A DNA stretch of 64,000 nucleotides. It comes from Crotophaga sulcirostris. Its lineage: Eukaryota; Chordata; Aves; Cuculiformes; Crotophagidae. The position numbers were made by a program, and so were the translations under genes. A model generated the notes under the pieces. That model did no database searches and was not told the DNA's origin. It saw only the letters and a list, made by a program, of their open reading frames with translations. Positions 46,372 through 59,915 of the stretch are shown here, in pieces; position 1 is the first letter of the stretch; every line of letters starts with the position of its first letter. Where the stretch lies: the NCBI GenBank assembly GCA_013397455.1, contig VYZB01000209.1, positions 1,196,280-1,260,279 on the forward strand. Direction: 5' to 3'.

Positions 46372-49300
46372 CTTCAGAAAGGGAGAAAAAAACCCCAGAT
46401 GAGCACAGGAGAGCAGCCACGGGAAGAGATCATAGGCACAGTTTGCTAAAAACAATGATACACTCTACCAGTAACCTGAGTGCAGGGAACAGGCCTGCAG
46501 GGGTATGGCTTCTGCTTAGCTTCTGCTGGTAGCACGTGTTGTAATTAAGAATGAGAAGAATCAAGCAAGTGGCACAAGGGACTGGGAAGTCCACAGGCAC
46601 AGTATATTGCACTAAACATCCTGGGGTGGCTGAAGAAGCGAAAACGTACCAGTATAGAATAATGCAGGGAAATGAGCCTCACAGGGACGTACTGAAAAGG
46701 GTGAAGATGGGGATTATGAGAAGATGCAGAAAAGGGTACCAGGAAAAATTGACAGCAGCGATAAGCAGGTGTTTGCGACCAACATTTCCAGGCTCAGAAC
46801 TGAAACCTACATGGCAAAGACATCCCCACCAAAAACTTCTACTTGCTTTGCCTAACAGCATTTGAAAATCACACTCAGTAAAGAGATTTCAATTCTGAAG
46901 CCAAATAGCAAAACAGAACAGAAAAGGAGCAAATAAAAAAAATGTATTTTCTGACTTTTCAGCAAAAACGAAAACCTGAAGAATTTTGTATTGGCTGAAC
47001 TATTTCTCTTGGCCTTTGCTCTATGCATAATAAAATGTTTATTTCATGCCTTGATTGATTGAAACATCTAAAATGTAGGCATATTTTTAAACTTTTGATA
47101 TACAGTGACCATTCTGAGAAACTCCAATCAGAACAGCTCAGTGTTCCGCTCTGTGAACAATGATAGCAAATGTTCTACCATTTAAAAAAGAAAATATCTT
47201 TTGTTTCCCTTGTTTGCCCCCAACTAGTCACTGAAATAAGCCTTCTTCCTCTTTCCTCCTGCAAGAACACTTCCCATTTCTTTGACAAACTATTTGTCCA
47301 AAAATAATTTCTAACCCTTTATAATACCGTGGAAGCTAATCCTGAAGCTCAGACTTGACAAAATGCCAGATTCAAGTAAAATTTTTGCCCAAGCTGACTC
47401 TGTAGATAGATTCTGCACAAAAGAGAATCTGGTAAAAGTTTTCCCAAACTGTTCTTTAAGTTTTTGTTATGCTGCAGCCTGCAATAAACCCCTCTTCAAA
47501 TAAAAGCTACTGAAAAGTGAAGCCAGCACAGTTTCATCAGACTGGAGACATTTCTTATGAATGACTGGCATCGTTCTGGACAGGCCTTCAAATGTATTTT
47601 GGTTTTTCAGGCAAGCAGTTATGAGGAACTTCAGCAGCCACAACACCAGTTGACTAAATCCATCGCTTCCCTATTGACACAGAGGGCTAATTTCCAAATC
47701 ACACAGGCTCAAATTTTAATTATGGAAAAATAAACTGTTCTAAAAAAGAGCCTGTCTCCTCAGAACAGGCTTGGCGGCCACAATTCTCTCTCTGATCGTG
47801 TTCTCACCAGTCCAACTGCTGCATCGCATTTTGCAATGAAGAGTTAAAATGATATTCTCTTCCACTACTACTGAAAATCAAATTTATTAACAACTTCTCT
47901 CACAACGTACACATGTCAAAGACCCTGAGAAAGAACATGCTGTGAAAATTATTTTGTGTTTACCTGCCTGGAAAATTGTATTCACATAGCAATTTCAATT
48001 AAAACCAGACCCATTTCACTATGGGGGGGGGGGTAACTAATTTAATCCTGGATTGGAGAAAATGCAAATCGAGGTGCTTCAAATGCAAATTTTATATAAA
48101 AAGAAAAAAGGGTCTCCTGCTGAAAAGAAAACTAGAGATTAACATTCTGTGGGCAGGCCTACACTTTTTACAAGATTTTTACACTAGGTTTAAAGTCTAT
48201 CTCGCACCCATTGGAGAGAGCTAATGGCACAGCACTGGGGCTGTTCTGAGTAAAAACTGCTTCCTTCAGAAAAAGTGAAGGTAAATTTGGGAGTGATGGA
48301 TTATGGGAGGAAAATTAAATCTCTCCGACATCACATTAGCAGTTAGTAAATACATAAGTCAAAACCAAGTCTATTCTGTCTACTTTTTAGTTACTGTTTC
48401 AATAGTGGTTTAGGAAAAATGGATTTCCATTAATATACAGTGGAAAGAAAACTACGCTATGGCCTTTTTAGATTAAATCTCACAATCAGTGTAATTTGTT
48501 ATCAAAAAGATATGCAGATAATGAATTTAATGTTCACCGCAGAATTTGAATATTACCATAGAATTTGAGTCTATCATATAAAGAGATAATAGGTGGCTTT
48601 CCCAGGATTTCCAGCAGAAAATATTTCCACCTCGTTAGCACAATACAATAATGGAGCACCTTTTCAATGCTGGAAAGTTCCTTTCAGGGGCAGTATCAGT
48701 CACTGCCATTGTTTAAGCTCTCACAGACATTCTTATTTAAATGGTGGGATTATACTGGAGCATCAGGTATAACCAAGCTACATTCATCTTAAGAAGCATC
48801 AAAACTCACAGCAGTGAATTGGGTTGGGCTGGGGTTAAATTCTTGTTGTTTGCTGAAGAGGGAGGGTTAACACCTCAGACACAGAATCCACAGTAAATTT
48901 ACAGCAGGCCCACCCTCCGAATCCCAGATGGCCGACCCAGCCTAGCAAAGTTGTTGTTTAACCAGCAGGGAGTTTGGAAGTTTTCCAACTGAACAGAGTT
49001 TTGTCAGGAAAACTCCCCAATTCATCAAACTGTTAATGTTTTGCAAAACCTCCTAAAGTTCAACAAACCTTAAAAAAAAAAATCACCAAAAGGATGTCAA
49101 AGTAACGTTGATTTCAGTCACCCAGTGCCTGGGGACAGCAGGCCACATTGAAAACACACTGCACCAGGGGCTCAGAACAATTCCTTTGACCTAGGTTTTC
49201 ACTTCAAAATGGAACTTCTTGTGAACTGGAAATTCTGGGTTCCAGAGAAAATTAGGGCAGAAACAGAAGTATTCCGATAAAATTACGCATCTCAGCATGT

Positions 49301-49940
49301 CAGCAAACACCGAGGGCCGTTCACAAAGACGTCCTTGCCTGCTTTCACGGAAGCCCGGGCTAGAAACGCTGCACAGGAGACCACGGCAGGGTTTGCAGCA
49401 GGGAAACAGGGGGAGGATGGGGCCTGGTCTGCTTGGCCTGCAGCACCCAGAGTGGAATCACAGACCCACTCTGACTCGCTGTGGTGCAGAGTTGACTCAT
49501 CTAACTGGCAAGCAGGGGTAATCCATGGATTTAGGAACAATCTGAAGCTGAAGCATTTTAGGGGAGTGCAAGTTCCTTCATAACAATTGCCAAAGCTTTT
49601 TTTTTCCACTCTCTTCACTTCCCTCTAGACAGCCCAAGCTGTTAACACTGCCCCGAGGAGCCTCAGCCTCTTTCCTCACACCTGCACTGCAGGCACAGGC
49701 TCCACTTACAGCAGTCCCATAAGGAGAAAACCTTTCAGGGGAACATCTTCTCCCCAGCCTGGGAGGCAATTACCCTACGGCTCAGAGTAGTCACCAGTGG
49801 GTGTAAACAATACCTTACACCTTTAAGAAGTCCATTAAATGAACTCATCATTAGAAATCTGTTTAGCAGAAGGGAATGATCTGCCTGCCACAGAACATGA
49901 GACAATTAATTTATTCTTTTATGCACTTAAAATGGCTTAC
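46372..49940 (-). other. FGGY: FGGY intron (3.6 kb)
   Basis: The donor is GTAAGCC at 49940 and the acceptor CTGAAG at 46372. It contains an 11-base G run (48023-48033) and two octamer words (48062-48090). Otherwise it is non-coding AT-rich sequence in which I see nothing. Confidence 0.9.
48062..48090 (+). promoter_or_regulatory. Paired ATGCAAAT octamers
   Basis: Two exact ATGCAAAT words (48062-48069 and 48083-48090) lie 21 bp apart, two helical turns, in the same orientation. ATGCAAAT is the classic POU/Oct recognition site. The region is AT-rich, so chance occurrence is quite possible. Confidence 0.3.
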
Positions 49941-50015
49941 AGCAATGGCTTGAATCGTGGCCAAGTAGATAAGGGCAAGTTCATCCAGACCCTGAGACAA
50001 TGTTAGTCCAACAAC
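49941..50015 (-). CDS. FGGY: FGGY coding exon (25 codons)
   Basis: The acceptor is GTCTTTGCACAG and the donor GTAAGCC, with phase 0 at both ends. The peptide is VVGLTLSQGLDELALIYLAT followed by IQAIA. It matches the vertebrate FGGY stretch [23 protein letters not shown] (from memory). In the FGGY_C domain this is the helix (LALIYLATIQAIA) that leads into the GTR segment of the next exon. The length is as expected and there are no frameshifts. Confidence 0.96.
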
Positions 50016-51686
50016 CTGTGCAAAGACCAAAAAGAAAATGTAAAAATTCAGCCAAAGTAAAACTCTATTATTTTCTACGGATTCTTGTTGTAACAAGTTT
50101 TCAGTGCTAATTCTAAGCATTACTTTTACGAGCTGTACACATAATGTTATACTAAACATGTTATTTGTGATCTGGGGAAGAACCACATGAATTGTTCTAG
50201 CCCTTGCAAAGAAATAAAGAACAAACAGCATATTGTATGGGATTAGGGATAGATTAACTCTGACAGTTTTATAGTATGACTCAGATATTACTCGTGAATG
50301 TATTTAATGTAATAACATGAAAATGCTATTACATAAAAATAACTTTTTAAAAGCATTTCTCCCCCTCCCTTCCAAGCACCCTAACACTGAAACACAATTA
50401 ATAATTAAAGACTATATCCTAACCTCCTTTCCTCTGACACAAATCAATACTGCCCTGGATTAATATCAGCAAAAGCAAGAACCGAACGCAGTCATAACTG
50501 TGGCAGAAAAAATGCATTGCTATTACGAGTACTTGCATACAGCCATCATATCAAGGAAATTCCAATTCTGCTGCAGCATATAATTCTTCCATAAAATAAT
50601 ACAGATATTAGTAGGACCCAAAAATTATAATCCATCTATTTTCTTTCTTTTTTTAATATTTCCCTAATTTGTGGTTTAAAATATGTTGCAGTGCTTATGT
50701 CTACCCTTTCCTACCTCAGCCTCAAATACAGCAGATTTGGTGCTGGTGAGTAGTTTGAGATGCTCATTTCCAGGACAAAATGCCATTTTGAAGTATACTT
50801 TTGCATTACTCATCAGACGTCTTGATATCATCAAGTATACCCTTATGATAGTCTTTTGTTATAGCCTTGCACAGTAACATCCTGACTTGTGACCTAGTGG
50901 ATCTACCACCGTGATGTTCAGTGATGAGAAACACCCAAACATTTAAAGATGGACTGAAAATCTCTCCAGCAGAGGTTCTCTGGTGAGCTTCCAAAAGCTG
51001 CTCTTTTGGTTCCAGATTGCAATGCTCTGAAAATTTCTTTGAATGGAACACAATATTTCAAGCCCTTTGAGTTCCAAAAGTAGCTAATTTTAAAAGCACA
51101 AGCCAAAATCAGATCAGTTTCAGCTTTGAACAAAGACGTATGAAGCACTATGGCTGCATATCTCAAATCATGAAAGCAATAAGCAGAGGAACTTCTCAGT
51201 TTCTGTTGAAATTTACTACCCAACAACTCTAAAACAGCACATTTACTGAATATTTATCTGCTTAAATCAAGCAATCTCTCCTCAGATTATTTGATTCCTT
51301 TCCCAGGTAAGCATACCCAAATTTGTGTTGAAATTTATTGCAACAGATATGCAAAATTCAGTCGACAGGTGAGTTACTTAACAACAGCAAGTGCTGGTAG
51401 TCAGTGCTCCGAAATGTGATTCCCAGGAAAAATACTGGGACACACACAACACTCCTCACATTTTTAGAAAATAAACATAGTTGTCGTGATACCTCAACCA
51501 CAGTGATCTCTGATTTTCTACTGAAACATTAGCACACTTCAAAATGCAGCAAGAAACCCAAATCCCGTGGGATAGTTTAAATAGCTAAGGAGGAGTCCTC
51601 TCAAAATTAAAAAAAAAAGTTCCTTCTATGCTTTTTTTTTTTTTAACCCTGTATTGACCTTTTTGGAAAGACAGGCTGTTTCTTAC
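50016..51686 (-). other. FGGY: FGGY intron (1.7 kb)
   Basis: The donor is GTAAGA at 51686 and the acceptor TTGCACAG at 50016. No other feature was recognised. Confidence 0.9.
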
Positions 51687-51834
51687 CATGCCCTTCAATG
51701 TCAGATCTGTTAAGGGAGATCTGTTACCATGGAAATCTGGCCAAACATGTAAATCAACAGTGAGGAAACCCACAGGCAAAGATTTCTTAATCAGATCCAG
51801 GTGACTGTTCAAGTATGTATATATATTGTGAGCA
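51687..51834 (-). CDS. FGGY: FGGY coding exon with [10 protein letters not shown] motif
   Basis: The acceptor is TTTCTTCTAG and the donor GTAAGA. The first base completes a Ser codon from the previous exon, and 49 codons follow in phase 0. The peptide includes [31 protein letters not shown] and LTLKGM. The [12 protein letters not shown] block is nearly invariant in FGGY orthologues as I recall them and forms part of the FGGY_C sugar/nucleotide cleft edge. At 148 nt it is the largest FGGY coding exon here. No damage is seen. Confidence 0.98.
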
Positions 51835-54800
51835 CTAGAAGAAAAACAAGTTGGAAAAAGAGTGGGGGAGGTTATTCATCAAACATAAAACATTTGTACT
51901 ACCATCAAATGCAGAAAACCCATCAAAGAATGGCAAATCCCAAATGTAGAACAAAGGGGAAGAAAGGCAAAACCAACTTCATGTGGAGCCAATGACATTG
52001 CAGGGTGCAGGCAGTGGGGATGCCCATCTGCTCGTCCATTCAACAGCCCATCTGAATTCCTCAGTTTTCCTCAGTAAAGGCAGTCTGTGATCCTGAGTTT
52101 GTACACTGACTCTTACCAGTCCCTAAGCCAGCCAGAGCTGTTCGGTATTTTTGGGGGCTGATGATGCCTGTCTGTAGCAGAGAGGTGCTGACACCGTGGA
52201 TGAGAAAGCTAGAGAAAAGCAAGCTGAGAGAGAGGAATGAGGAGGATTCCAGAGAGAAAGGAAAATCAAATTCCTTCATAATTGTTTAAAAATCTCTTTG
52301 ATTAATCAATAGCACTGGACTCACAGCTTTCCTTTTATAAACCGTAATTATTTCAGTATGTGTTATGATTAAAATGCAGCACAGGGTGGAGGAGACAAAG
52401 CAAGTGGCTGCTGTTTCAGGGAGGAGCTGAACATGGGCCTAAATATGATTGTATGTAAGTTCAGATGCTACACCCAACCCCACAACATCCAACAGACTTT
52501 TTCCTGGACTAACAGTCATCTTAGGACTAACGGTGAATTCTTCACTGCTTTGGCTTGCAATCACTCTAGTGACATTCTGTTTAAAAAATGTTGCAATTAG
52601 GCTCAAAAATTTTTTTTCAAACACTCGTACTATCCTAAACAGATTCATATATATATTTTTCAACTCCTCTGAAATCTCCAAGAGGGGTATTTAAATCTTG
52701 ACATGTGGGTCAATAATAGTATCTAACCTTAATTACAATTGATTAGTCATTGTCTCATGTACTGTAGAGCCAAACAGTGATATTCATTTAGCCTCTATGT
52801 GTATATTCAATCACGCACTAATGAGATCCCTAAGGGAATTTGGCATATGCTTTACTAGTTTGACTTCTGACCCGCTAGCAGCTGTATATTTATACTTAGC
52901 ATTCAACCATTCAGCTGCATGTTTTTTCAATTATACCTTACCATGTGTATGCTATCAGAGGATATAATTCAAAATGAAGTACACTTGGAGGACATTAAAA
53001 TAACTAATTCACATCATTATTCACGTACTTTAAAATGTACTTTATGTGTCTTCCTGGACCTGAATTATGATAATTTTGAGGACACAATCATTTTTTCCCT
53101 CTGGTTGTAAAAGTGGCCCTATTTTCTACATCCCTAAAGACTGAAATATAAAGCAGTAAATGCTAAGGACAGTAATTTTATCTCCAGTCTAAATCACAGC
53201 TTGACTGTTGGGAAGGAAAAGAAAGGAAAGCTTCACTCAACCACAGACCTACCAGACATCCAAGCTTCTATCTGATCTTCATCCTGCTTGATTACTCTTG
53301 CAAGGATTAGCCATTGTGCAGCTCTGATAGAACACAAGGACTGTATAAAAGTGGCTTAAGTTCAGCCAGATATCCTTAAGACCCACTTTGGAACACTTTT
53401 TTGACACATCTTACTTCTTTTTTTTTCTACATATAGCTATGGGTTCAAGGCACTACATTGGGACTGAGTGAGTACCAAAATCTTTCAAACACTTGCCAGT
53501 TCCAATTTCTACCATGTTTGTATTATACACAGTATTACACCATCAGTTCTCTGGGGCTTTTCCTGTTCCAATTCTACGAGCCGGTATCAGCAGCACCTGG
53601 ATCTGACTTGCAGAGCTGAACACAAGCGTTTGCTATTAAAAAGGAACAATGCTGAAAGTCGATAATAAGAAATCAATGCAGTTTTGCCCAGGGTTGTATT
53701 CATATCAGGAACGTAACTTCAGAAAGCAACAAGAGGCTGGTATTTAATCTGTTCAGCAATCCTGGAAGATGCCAGCAGGTGTCTTTCAGGAAAAAAAACA
53801 ACATTTCTAACCCCCCAAAAAGGGCTTTAAAACATCTAGAGGTAGAGAGAACTGCCAAACATGATTTTTATGTTTGCTTGGAAGATCCCAAAAGTGTTGA
53901 TAATGTGTGTGTCACCTCACTGCTTGTTTTCAGGAGCCATCTCTTTAGATAGGGAAATGGCATTGAGAAGCGAAGGAAGGGCAGTTCTGTCCTAAAATGC
54001 AGTGCTTCACAAAACACCAAAGGGTATATAACCTTGCTGTCAAACAGTTAGACACTTTTTTTCCTCCAGAAGGTTAGAAACTGTTATTCTAGGAAACAGA
54101 ATTATTTAAACTTTATAGCATAAATGATCATATTTCTTTTCTTAATTTCCTACTCTCATCTAACTATACAGGACTTGAAGTATCAGCTGATGGCCAGGTG
54201 TCAGGCCTACATGAGGTACAGATTGAGAATCAACAGTGCTATACACTCAGCAATTCCTGCAACTCACTGAACTGCATTAAATAACACAGGTTTCGTTGCG
54301 CACAGAGTATGCCAACTAGTTGGACCAAATGCTAAATTTACAGAAAATCCTCATGGAATTCAACACTCTCCACTTCCAGTAAAAGAAGGGAAAAGAGAAC
54401 GTAGGAATAGCACTGGGAGGGCTACCCCAGACTGGCCTTCAGTACAAGTGGCCACTGGGACCTGGTTTCTGGCAGGTTTGTCTAAGCCACACATGCCCTA
54501 ACAAGTTACCACAAACTACTGAAACAGTGATAAATGCAGGTGGCAAACTCTTGCTCCTGGTATAGGCAGAGGAACAGAAGGCCTGCACAGTGAAGCATCT
54601 GAGATCAGCTGCTCAGCAGGCAGTTTGCCACTGCCAAACTTAGCTATTAGCAACACTGGGAGCCTGGGAGAGAGGACAGACAAGCTCAGGGATGCAGAAG
54701 TTGGCACAGCAAGTAGCAGTAGGCAGCAGCAAGTGTCAGGCACAGATCTGTGGCCTCACATTGTTGTTTTTAATGATCCAGACATGCATGTGTTTTTTGT

Positions 54801-56905
54801 CACTAAAAAACCAGTCTAACTCTCCAGTGTTGCACCCAGCATTGGAAGAAAGGTAAAATGCAATTGCACACTGAAGTATGGAATTCTCTTTTTTTTTTCT
54901 TTTGATGACCATTTGCAATGGCTGAGTAGATATAAAGTCCAGTGTCCACACAGAGAATATACTAAACAGAATAAACGAGATTCTCTGAAATAGTCTGTTG
55001 AGATTTCCAGGCAAATAATTTATCACCATCACCAACAATGCATGCAAACAAGACACTATGTTCTTATTAAGTATGTGGCTTGATGTAAATAAACACATAA
55101 TCCAAAGTGAGGGCCAACACTGTTCACAAAGAAAAAAAAAATGCCTCAGATTTGTATAGCTGCTGTTACTACTTGCTGTGAAAAGGCTGAAGCTTGTGCT
55201 CCATGTGTAGAAAAACATGAAGAAATAAGGAGAAAAATTCAGTTCAAATTGCAAAGTTCCTGATTTTCATTTGTTCAAATTGGATTCTTAAAATTTAACA
55301 AATATTTGAGAAGGAGAAGGAGGATAGGTGGAATTAATAAGTGACTTGTTTACTAAATTTACAGCTACCCATGCATTTCATTAGGAGAGTAATATTTGGA
55401 AAGCATTACAAAAATACCATTGAGCAAATTAACATTATAAAATATCATCATCCTTGTTATAAAATACCGTAAGCCTTTTTATCAATGCTGTCCTCCACAG
55501 TTTTACTAACTGCAGGAGACTCAAATACAAAGCTACAACAACATTCACTCGGATAAGACGGAGTGCTATTCCTGATATTCCATATTTGGTGTCTTATTCA
55601 CATCACAATCTAAGCCTTTTGCACTATGAACTTAGTTGTGGTCAGTCAGTTCAGTACCAGACCTAGTACAGACAAGCAGGCCACTGTATACTCATTTTTC
55701 CAACACAGAAAAACTGGCTTATCCTGTCTTACAGACTAAACTAATTGTTTGTCTTATGTTTGTGCTTCATATGGGGACACCGGAAAAATGGCCTGGAAGC
55801 CAATAATTTGGAAAAAACACAGATCAATCCTTATTCCAAACATACACAGATGCATTTATTTTGTGATTTCCTTTCTTAAAGAACAAAAAAGAGAATTCTA
55901 GGAAGCATGAATCTATTTCACATTGAATGAAGCCCAATTCATTTCTCAGAATCCTGGTCAAGTTCTTAACAAACATGTAAGGCATTGGGCAGTACAAAGC
56001 ACAGAAGGGTCATCCAGAGAAACCAGGTAGCTTTATTTCCCCCCAGGGAGGACTGAAAATAACTGTATAACTGCATGCACTTAGTACATCTATCAAGACT
56101 GACTTTTGCCTTTCAGGTCAGAGTGATAAACTGGAGATAAAATGCCTAGCTTGCTGTTTCTTTCTTTAATCCAAGGAGGAAAAAGAAATTAAAAGATAAT
56201 CAAATTTTCATCCAAAGTGCCTAACTGTTCAGCTAAAATCTCTCTGGGAGTGATGTGACCCATCTCAAAAGGAATCCAAGCCAAAATAGCTTGAGACAGT
56301 CCAGATCTGACCCAAGTGTCTGGACTAACTTCATCAACTACTAAAGCAGACCATACTAAAATTCCACATCGCACACAGTCTCCTGCTCAAGGAATCCTGG
56401 ACTTACCTCAAATTCACTCCTATGTCTTAAGTTTTGTCTGAAAATTCATCCGTGTTTTCTCTGTTCCATTCGTGCTGTCATGCAGGAGTTTTTCATACTG
56501 TGGCTATACCTTCCTATATATTACAGTTCAAAAAATATTGAATAGTATATTCCTAATTAAGATATATCTCATCCTTGGAGTTTAATAATGTCACCTGCTA
56601 ATTAAGAGACATTATTAGCCCAGGGTATAAAGGTCTGCTGAACACAGCTGACGCTATGGCTTCAAGAAATACTTTGGGCTAGATATAAAAGAATTTGAAA
56701 AGCAGAAGGTTAATATTACTGCTTAGATATGCCAAAGGTATCTAAGGGGAGTTTAAAGCTTTCATCTTTGAGCAATCACCTGGCAAGTCTTTGTAAATAC
56801 TCCCAACCCATTATCAGACTGTGAATATCTGTGTTTCCCACTGCTGGGCATACAGTGTATCATCAGTTTGTAAGGCAGGTATATGATAAAGGAGTAAAAA
56901 GTGAC
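51835..56905 (-). other. FGGY: FGGY intron (5.1 kb)
   Basis: The donor is GTCACT at 56905 (a GT donor with a weaker context) and the acceptor TTCTTCTAG at 51835. It includes the longest gap-free open frame of the window (54736-55254, minus), which I regard as chance. No repeat family was recognised. Confidence 0.88.
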
Positions 56906-56967
56906 CTGGCTGCAGCTTTTGACTGTAATTCCGGGAAAGCAGCATGGCCTCGGACCACATGATCTAT
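56906..56967 (-). CDS. FGGY: FGGY coding exon (62 nt)
   Basis: The acceptor is TCTTTTTCAG and the donor GTCACT. Entry is phase 0, and exit is two bases into a Ser codon. The peptide IDHVVRGHAAFPELQSKAAA matches the vertebrate FGGY sequence IDHMVQGHAAFPELQVKATA (from memory) directly after the GGQS...TGKL segment. The donor GTCACT departs from the GTRAGT consensus, but phase and homology leave little doubt. The length equals that of the penultimate exon. Confidence 0.96.
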
Positions 56968-59807
56968 CTGAAAAAGAGGAAAGCAACATTTTTGGAACAA
57001 TTACATCTTAAAAATTCAGTCCTAGAAAAGGATAATGCAGTGTCATAACTTTAAAAAGACAAGACAGTTTCTAAATTATTCATGAGGTGTTAAGTCTTAG
57101 TCCTAGTGAAGTCAATGGCAAAAGGCTCTGTCTATATTAAATTTATAAATTATCTGGTCCTTTCACTTCACAGTGGCTGTCATTATTCACAAAACAAAGT
57201 ATCAGGTAGAACAACATGGGCTTTTAAGACAATAATTCAGCAGGTTTTGTGGCCTCTTGATAATATCCCATCAGAGGTGACAGTAAAAGCTAAGGAGGCA
57301 AAACTAGAGCTCCTCGAGAGCACCAAGTATATTTGGCAGTGCCTATTGGCAGCAAACCACATTAGGTATTTAAGTTTTAACAGTACAACTCTAGTCCTTA
57401 ACAGTATAGCAAAACACCTAACAAAGCACACACGTGAACATAGTAATAAAAATCATGCATGCCTGTTCTTTCTGAGATTTGCATCAAGAACAAAACTTAA
57501 ATATGTACATGCATTAGAAACAAAGCTCAGGCCTGAATTTTGTATTTTTTATAATATCTTTAGAACATAGAAGCAGGTCATAAATCCAGAAATAAATCAA
57601 TAAATAAACAGCACATATACTTGTGTGTTATGAGAACACTTTACACAAAAATTTTACAGAAGTTACGAAGTTAGATATTTAAATGCCCTTAATTCAAGAC
57701 ACAGCCAGATAAGGGTTGCATCTAGAAACCTTTTTCTACTATTCTTTATTTTACAGTTTGTAATGCTGTCACGCTATCCTTTGTCTCTGTTGTGCAGTAT
57801 CTTTCCTCCTATAAAATTTGAAAATCCAGTGCAAAAAGTCCATCTAACAGGTAAACAAACAAGTTTTTTCAAAAGAAGCCGAGTTCTTAATTCATCATTT
57901 AGACACTATTCAAACCTGTTTTCAAAATCCAACAGACTTTTTTTCACAGCTGTATGAATACAAAATTAATTAGAAATTTTTAAAGGGAAGTGTATCAGTT
58001 TTACTTCTAGGAAGTTTAACAGACTGTTCAAATTTTGTGAAAAGAATTCATCTTTGGGCATAGATCAAGCAATAGAAAGAATCCCAAAACATGTAAATTT
58101 TTTTTGTTTTCAGAAAGCGTCAAGTAGGAGAAAGATCTTTCCTGCTTTATAAAAAGATTACACCTTTAAAATTAGAAAGATAACAAGTGCAACCTATCCT
58201 CCACACAGTGCACACACAGCGTTTCCTCCTGTGGCTCCCTATGCGTTTTCTGCACATACAACCTCAAGAGAACCACAAGATAGTCAAAGAATGTTTTAAT
58301 ACGGCAGTTTCCTTATCATAACTAATGTACTTAGAGCTGACTTTTGCTATGCGTCCTAACAAGACCATACATTTATTCCAACTATTTCTTTAATGGCTCA
58401 GGAACATCTTGTTCTGTGGTACTAGAATTACAAGGATTTTAAAAATCGTCTTTCTGAAATGCCTTAATTCTTATAGTACATTTTAAATGCGGAACCAACT
58501 TGAGCCAGCCAATAGAAATCCCTGAATGTATCCTCTCTAGAGCTTACTAAAGTTTCTTCATCTGCTTTGGATTAAGTGCATAGAGACTTCTCCTCTCAAA
58601 AGTGTTAAATCATAACATGTTCCTACAAAGAAACGCACAAGATTTGCCATTTTCCTTTTGAAGTGATTTTGTCATAGCAATAATTAAATTTTACTTCTGG
58701 ATGTGGCAGTTACCTATAAAACAGGACACTGGCTCTAGCCCCATCCTGACCTGAAGTATTTAAAGCCCCCACATCCCACCTGCTGCAAGACTGCTTTAGC
58801 CGTGAGGCTGAGCAGGGGTTGGAGATGGGATGGGAGGCTGAGGCTGCAGGAGAGGAAGCAGGATGACTCTCGCGCTGAAGCTGTGACACTACACAGAGAG
58901 GAATGTCAGATTCATGTGGCCAAGCAGAGAGCACAGGAGGGAACACCAATTCACAGCTCAACACTTAGGGTGGGTCTGGGCCTCCTGATCCAGGATTATT
59001 TCTGTTTCAGTGACTCTTTCACATAGAATGCAGTGATGCCCAAATCTGCGACTTCCTGCACACATACTCCAAGCACTGGGCTTTTAAAAAGGTAGGTGGT
59101 GCTAGGTCTGAGTAAGACAGCAATTATGCCTGCAATTTGTGTCAGACCAAACCCACTTGTACATTTTGTGATCCTACAGAGGATAAATACTGTTTCATAC
59201 ACCTAGAGTTTCTTCTAATTTGACATCAGTGTTTTAGTTCTGACTGCCTCCCTGTAAATAAGACAATCCAGTTTTAAAGAATCCAGTCTGGTTTTAGTCT
59301 TTATTGATAAATTAAATTAATCCAATATAGTTAAGACTCTTCACACTCAAGGAAAGAATTAAGGTGACAATATATGCAGTATCTATCTAGACAGGGTAAC
59401 ATGCTACTATATCACTATTCTGTCCATACAATACATCTTTAATTTAAGCCCATCGATGAGAACGACTGTTCACACAATATATATCATTTTCTTTACCTCA
59501 AAGTTTATCTCAGCCTCCTGCTAAAGAAAAGAATGAATGCTTATTTTTCTGTAAAATAACAATAAGCATCACAATAAAAGGAAGATACGCCCTTAGTGCT
59601 CTGCCCTGTATATAATCCCCCATCAGTATGCAAATAAACAGTTGGTAAGAGACACAACAATCAACTAATTGTTTATTCCTTTCCATAGCACAGTATGATC
59701 TTATGGAGGTGTTTCAGGAAGAGCTCTGGTTGAACTGACAGTGAAGCTATCCTGAATGACAGCAGTTATGACAGACTTCTCATCTGGTTGTGTCTCCAAA
59801 CACTTAC
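56968..59807 (-). other. FGGY: FGGY intron (2.8 kb)
   Basis: The donor is GTAAGTG at 59807 and the acceptor CTTTTTCAG at 56968. A 154-codon open frame on the opposite strand (57106-57570) has no recognisable similarity and is treated as chance. A GC-richer patch lies at about 58720-58980. Nothing else was recognised. Confidence 0.88.
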
Positions 59808-59915
59808 TAGTTTTCCTGTAGCACTTTGACCTCCTTCATTCAACCACAATCCAGGTACCATAGCTGAGAAATAAGGTCCCCAAACACCAGGCACAAAAAT
59901 GGGCGCTTCGCTGAC
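59808..59915 (-). CDS. FGGY: FGGY coding exon with NEGGQS motif (most upstream in window)
   Basis: The acceptor is TTTTCCCCAG and the donor GTAAGT, with phase 0 at both ends and 36 codons. The peptide includes [19 protein letters not shown], then [14 protein letters not shown]. It matches the vertebrate FGGY region [18 protein letters not shown]...NEGGQSVTGKL (from memory), at the start of the FGGY_C domain just after the Gly-Thr-Ser loop. FGGY kinases phosphorylate sugars; D-ribulose kinase activity has been reported for the human protein and its yeast relative. The preceding exon, which should carry the CGTSSCHMG-type loop, was not found up to 64000. Confidence 0.97.

Noticed and set aside
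57106..57570. A 154-codon open frame on plus, antisense to FGGY
   Set aside because: No recognisable domain, no Kozak or promoter context, composition typical of AT-rich intron. Length is compatible with chance.
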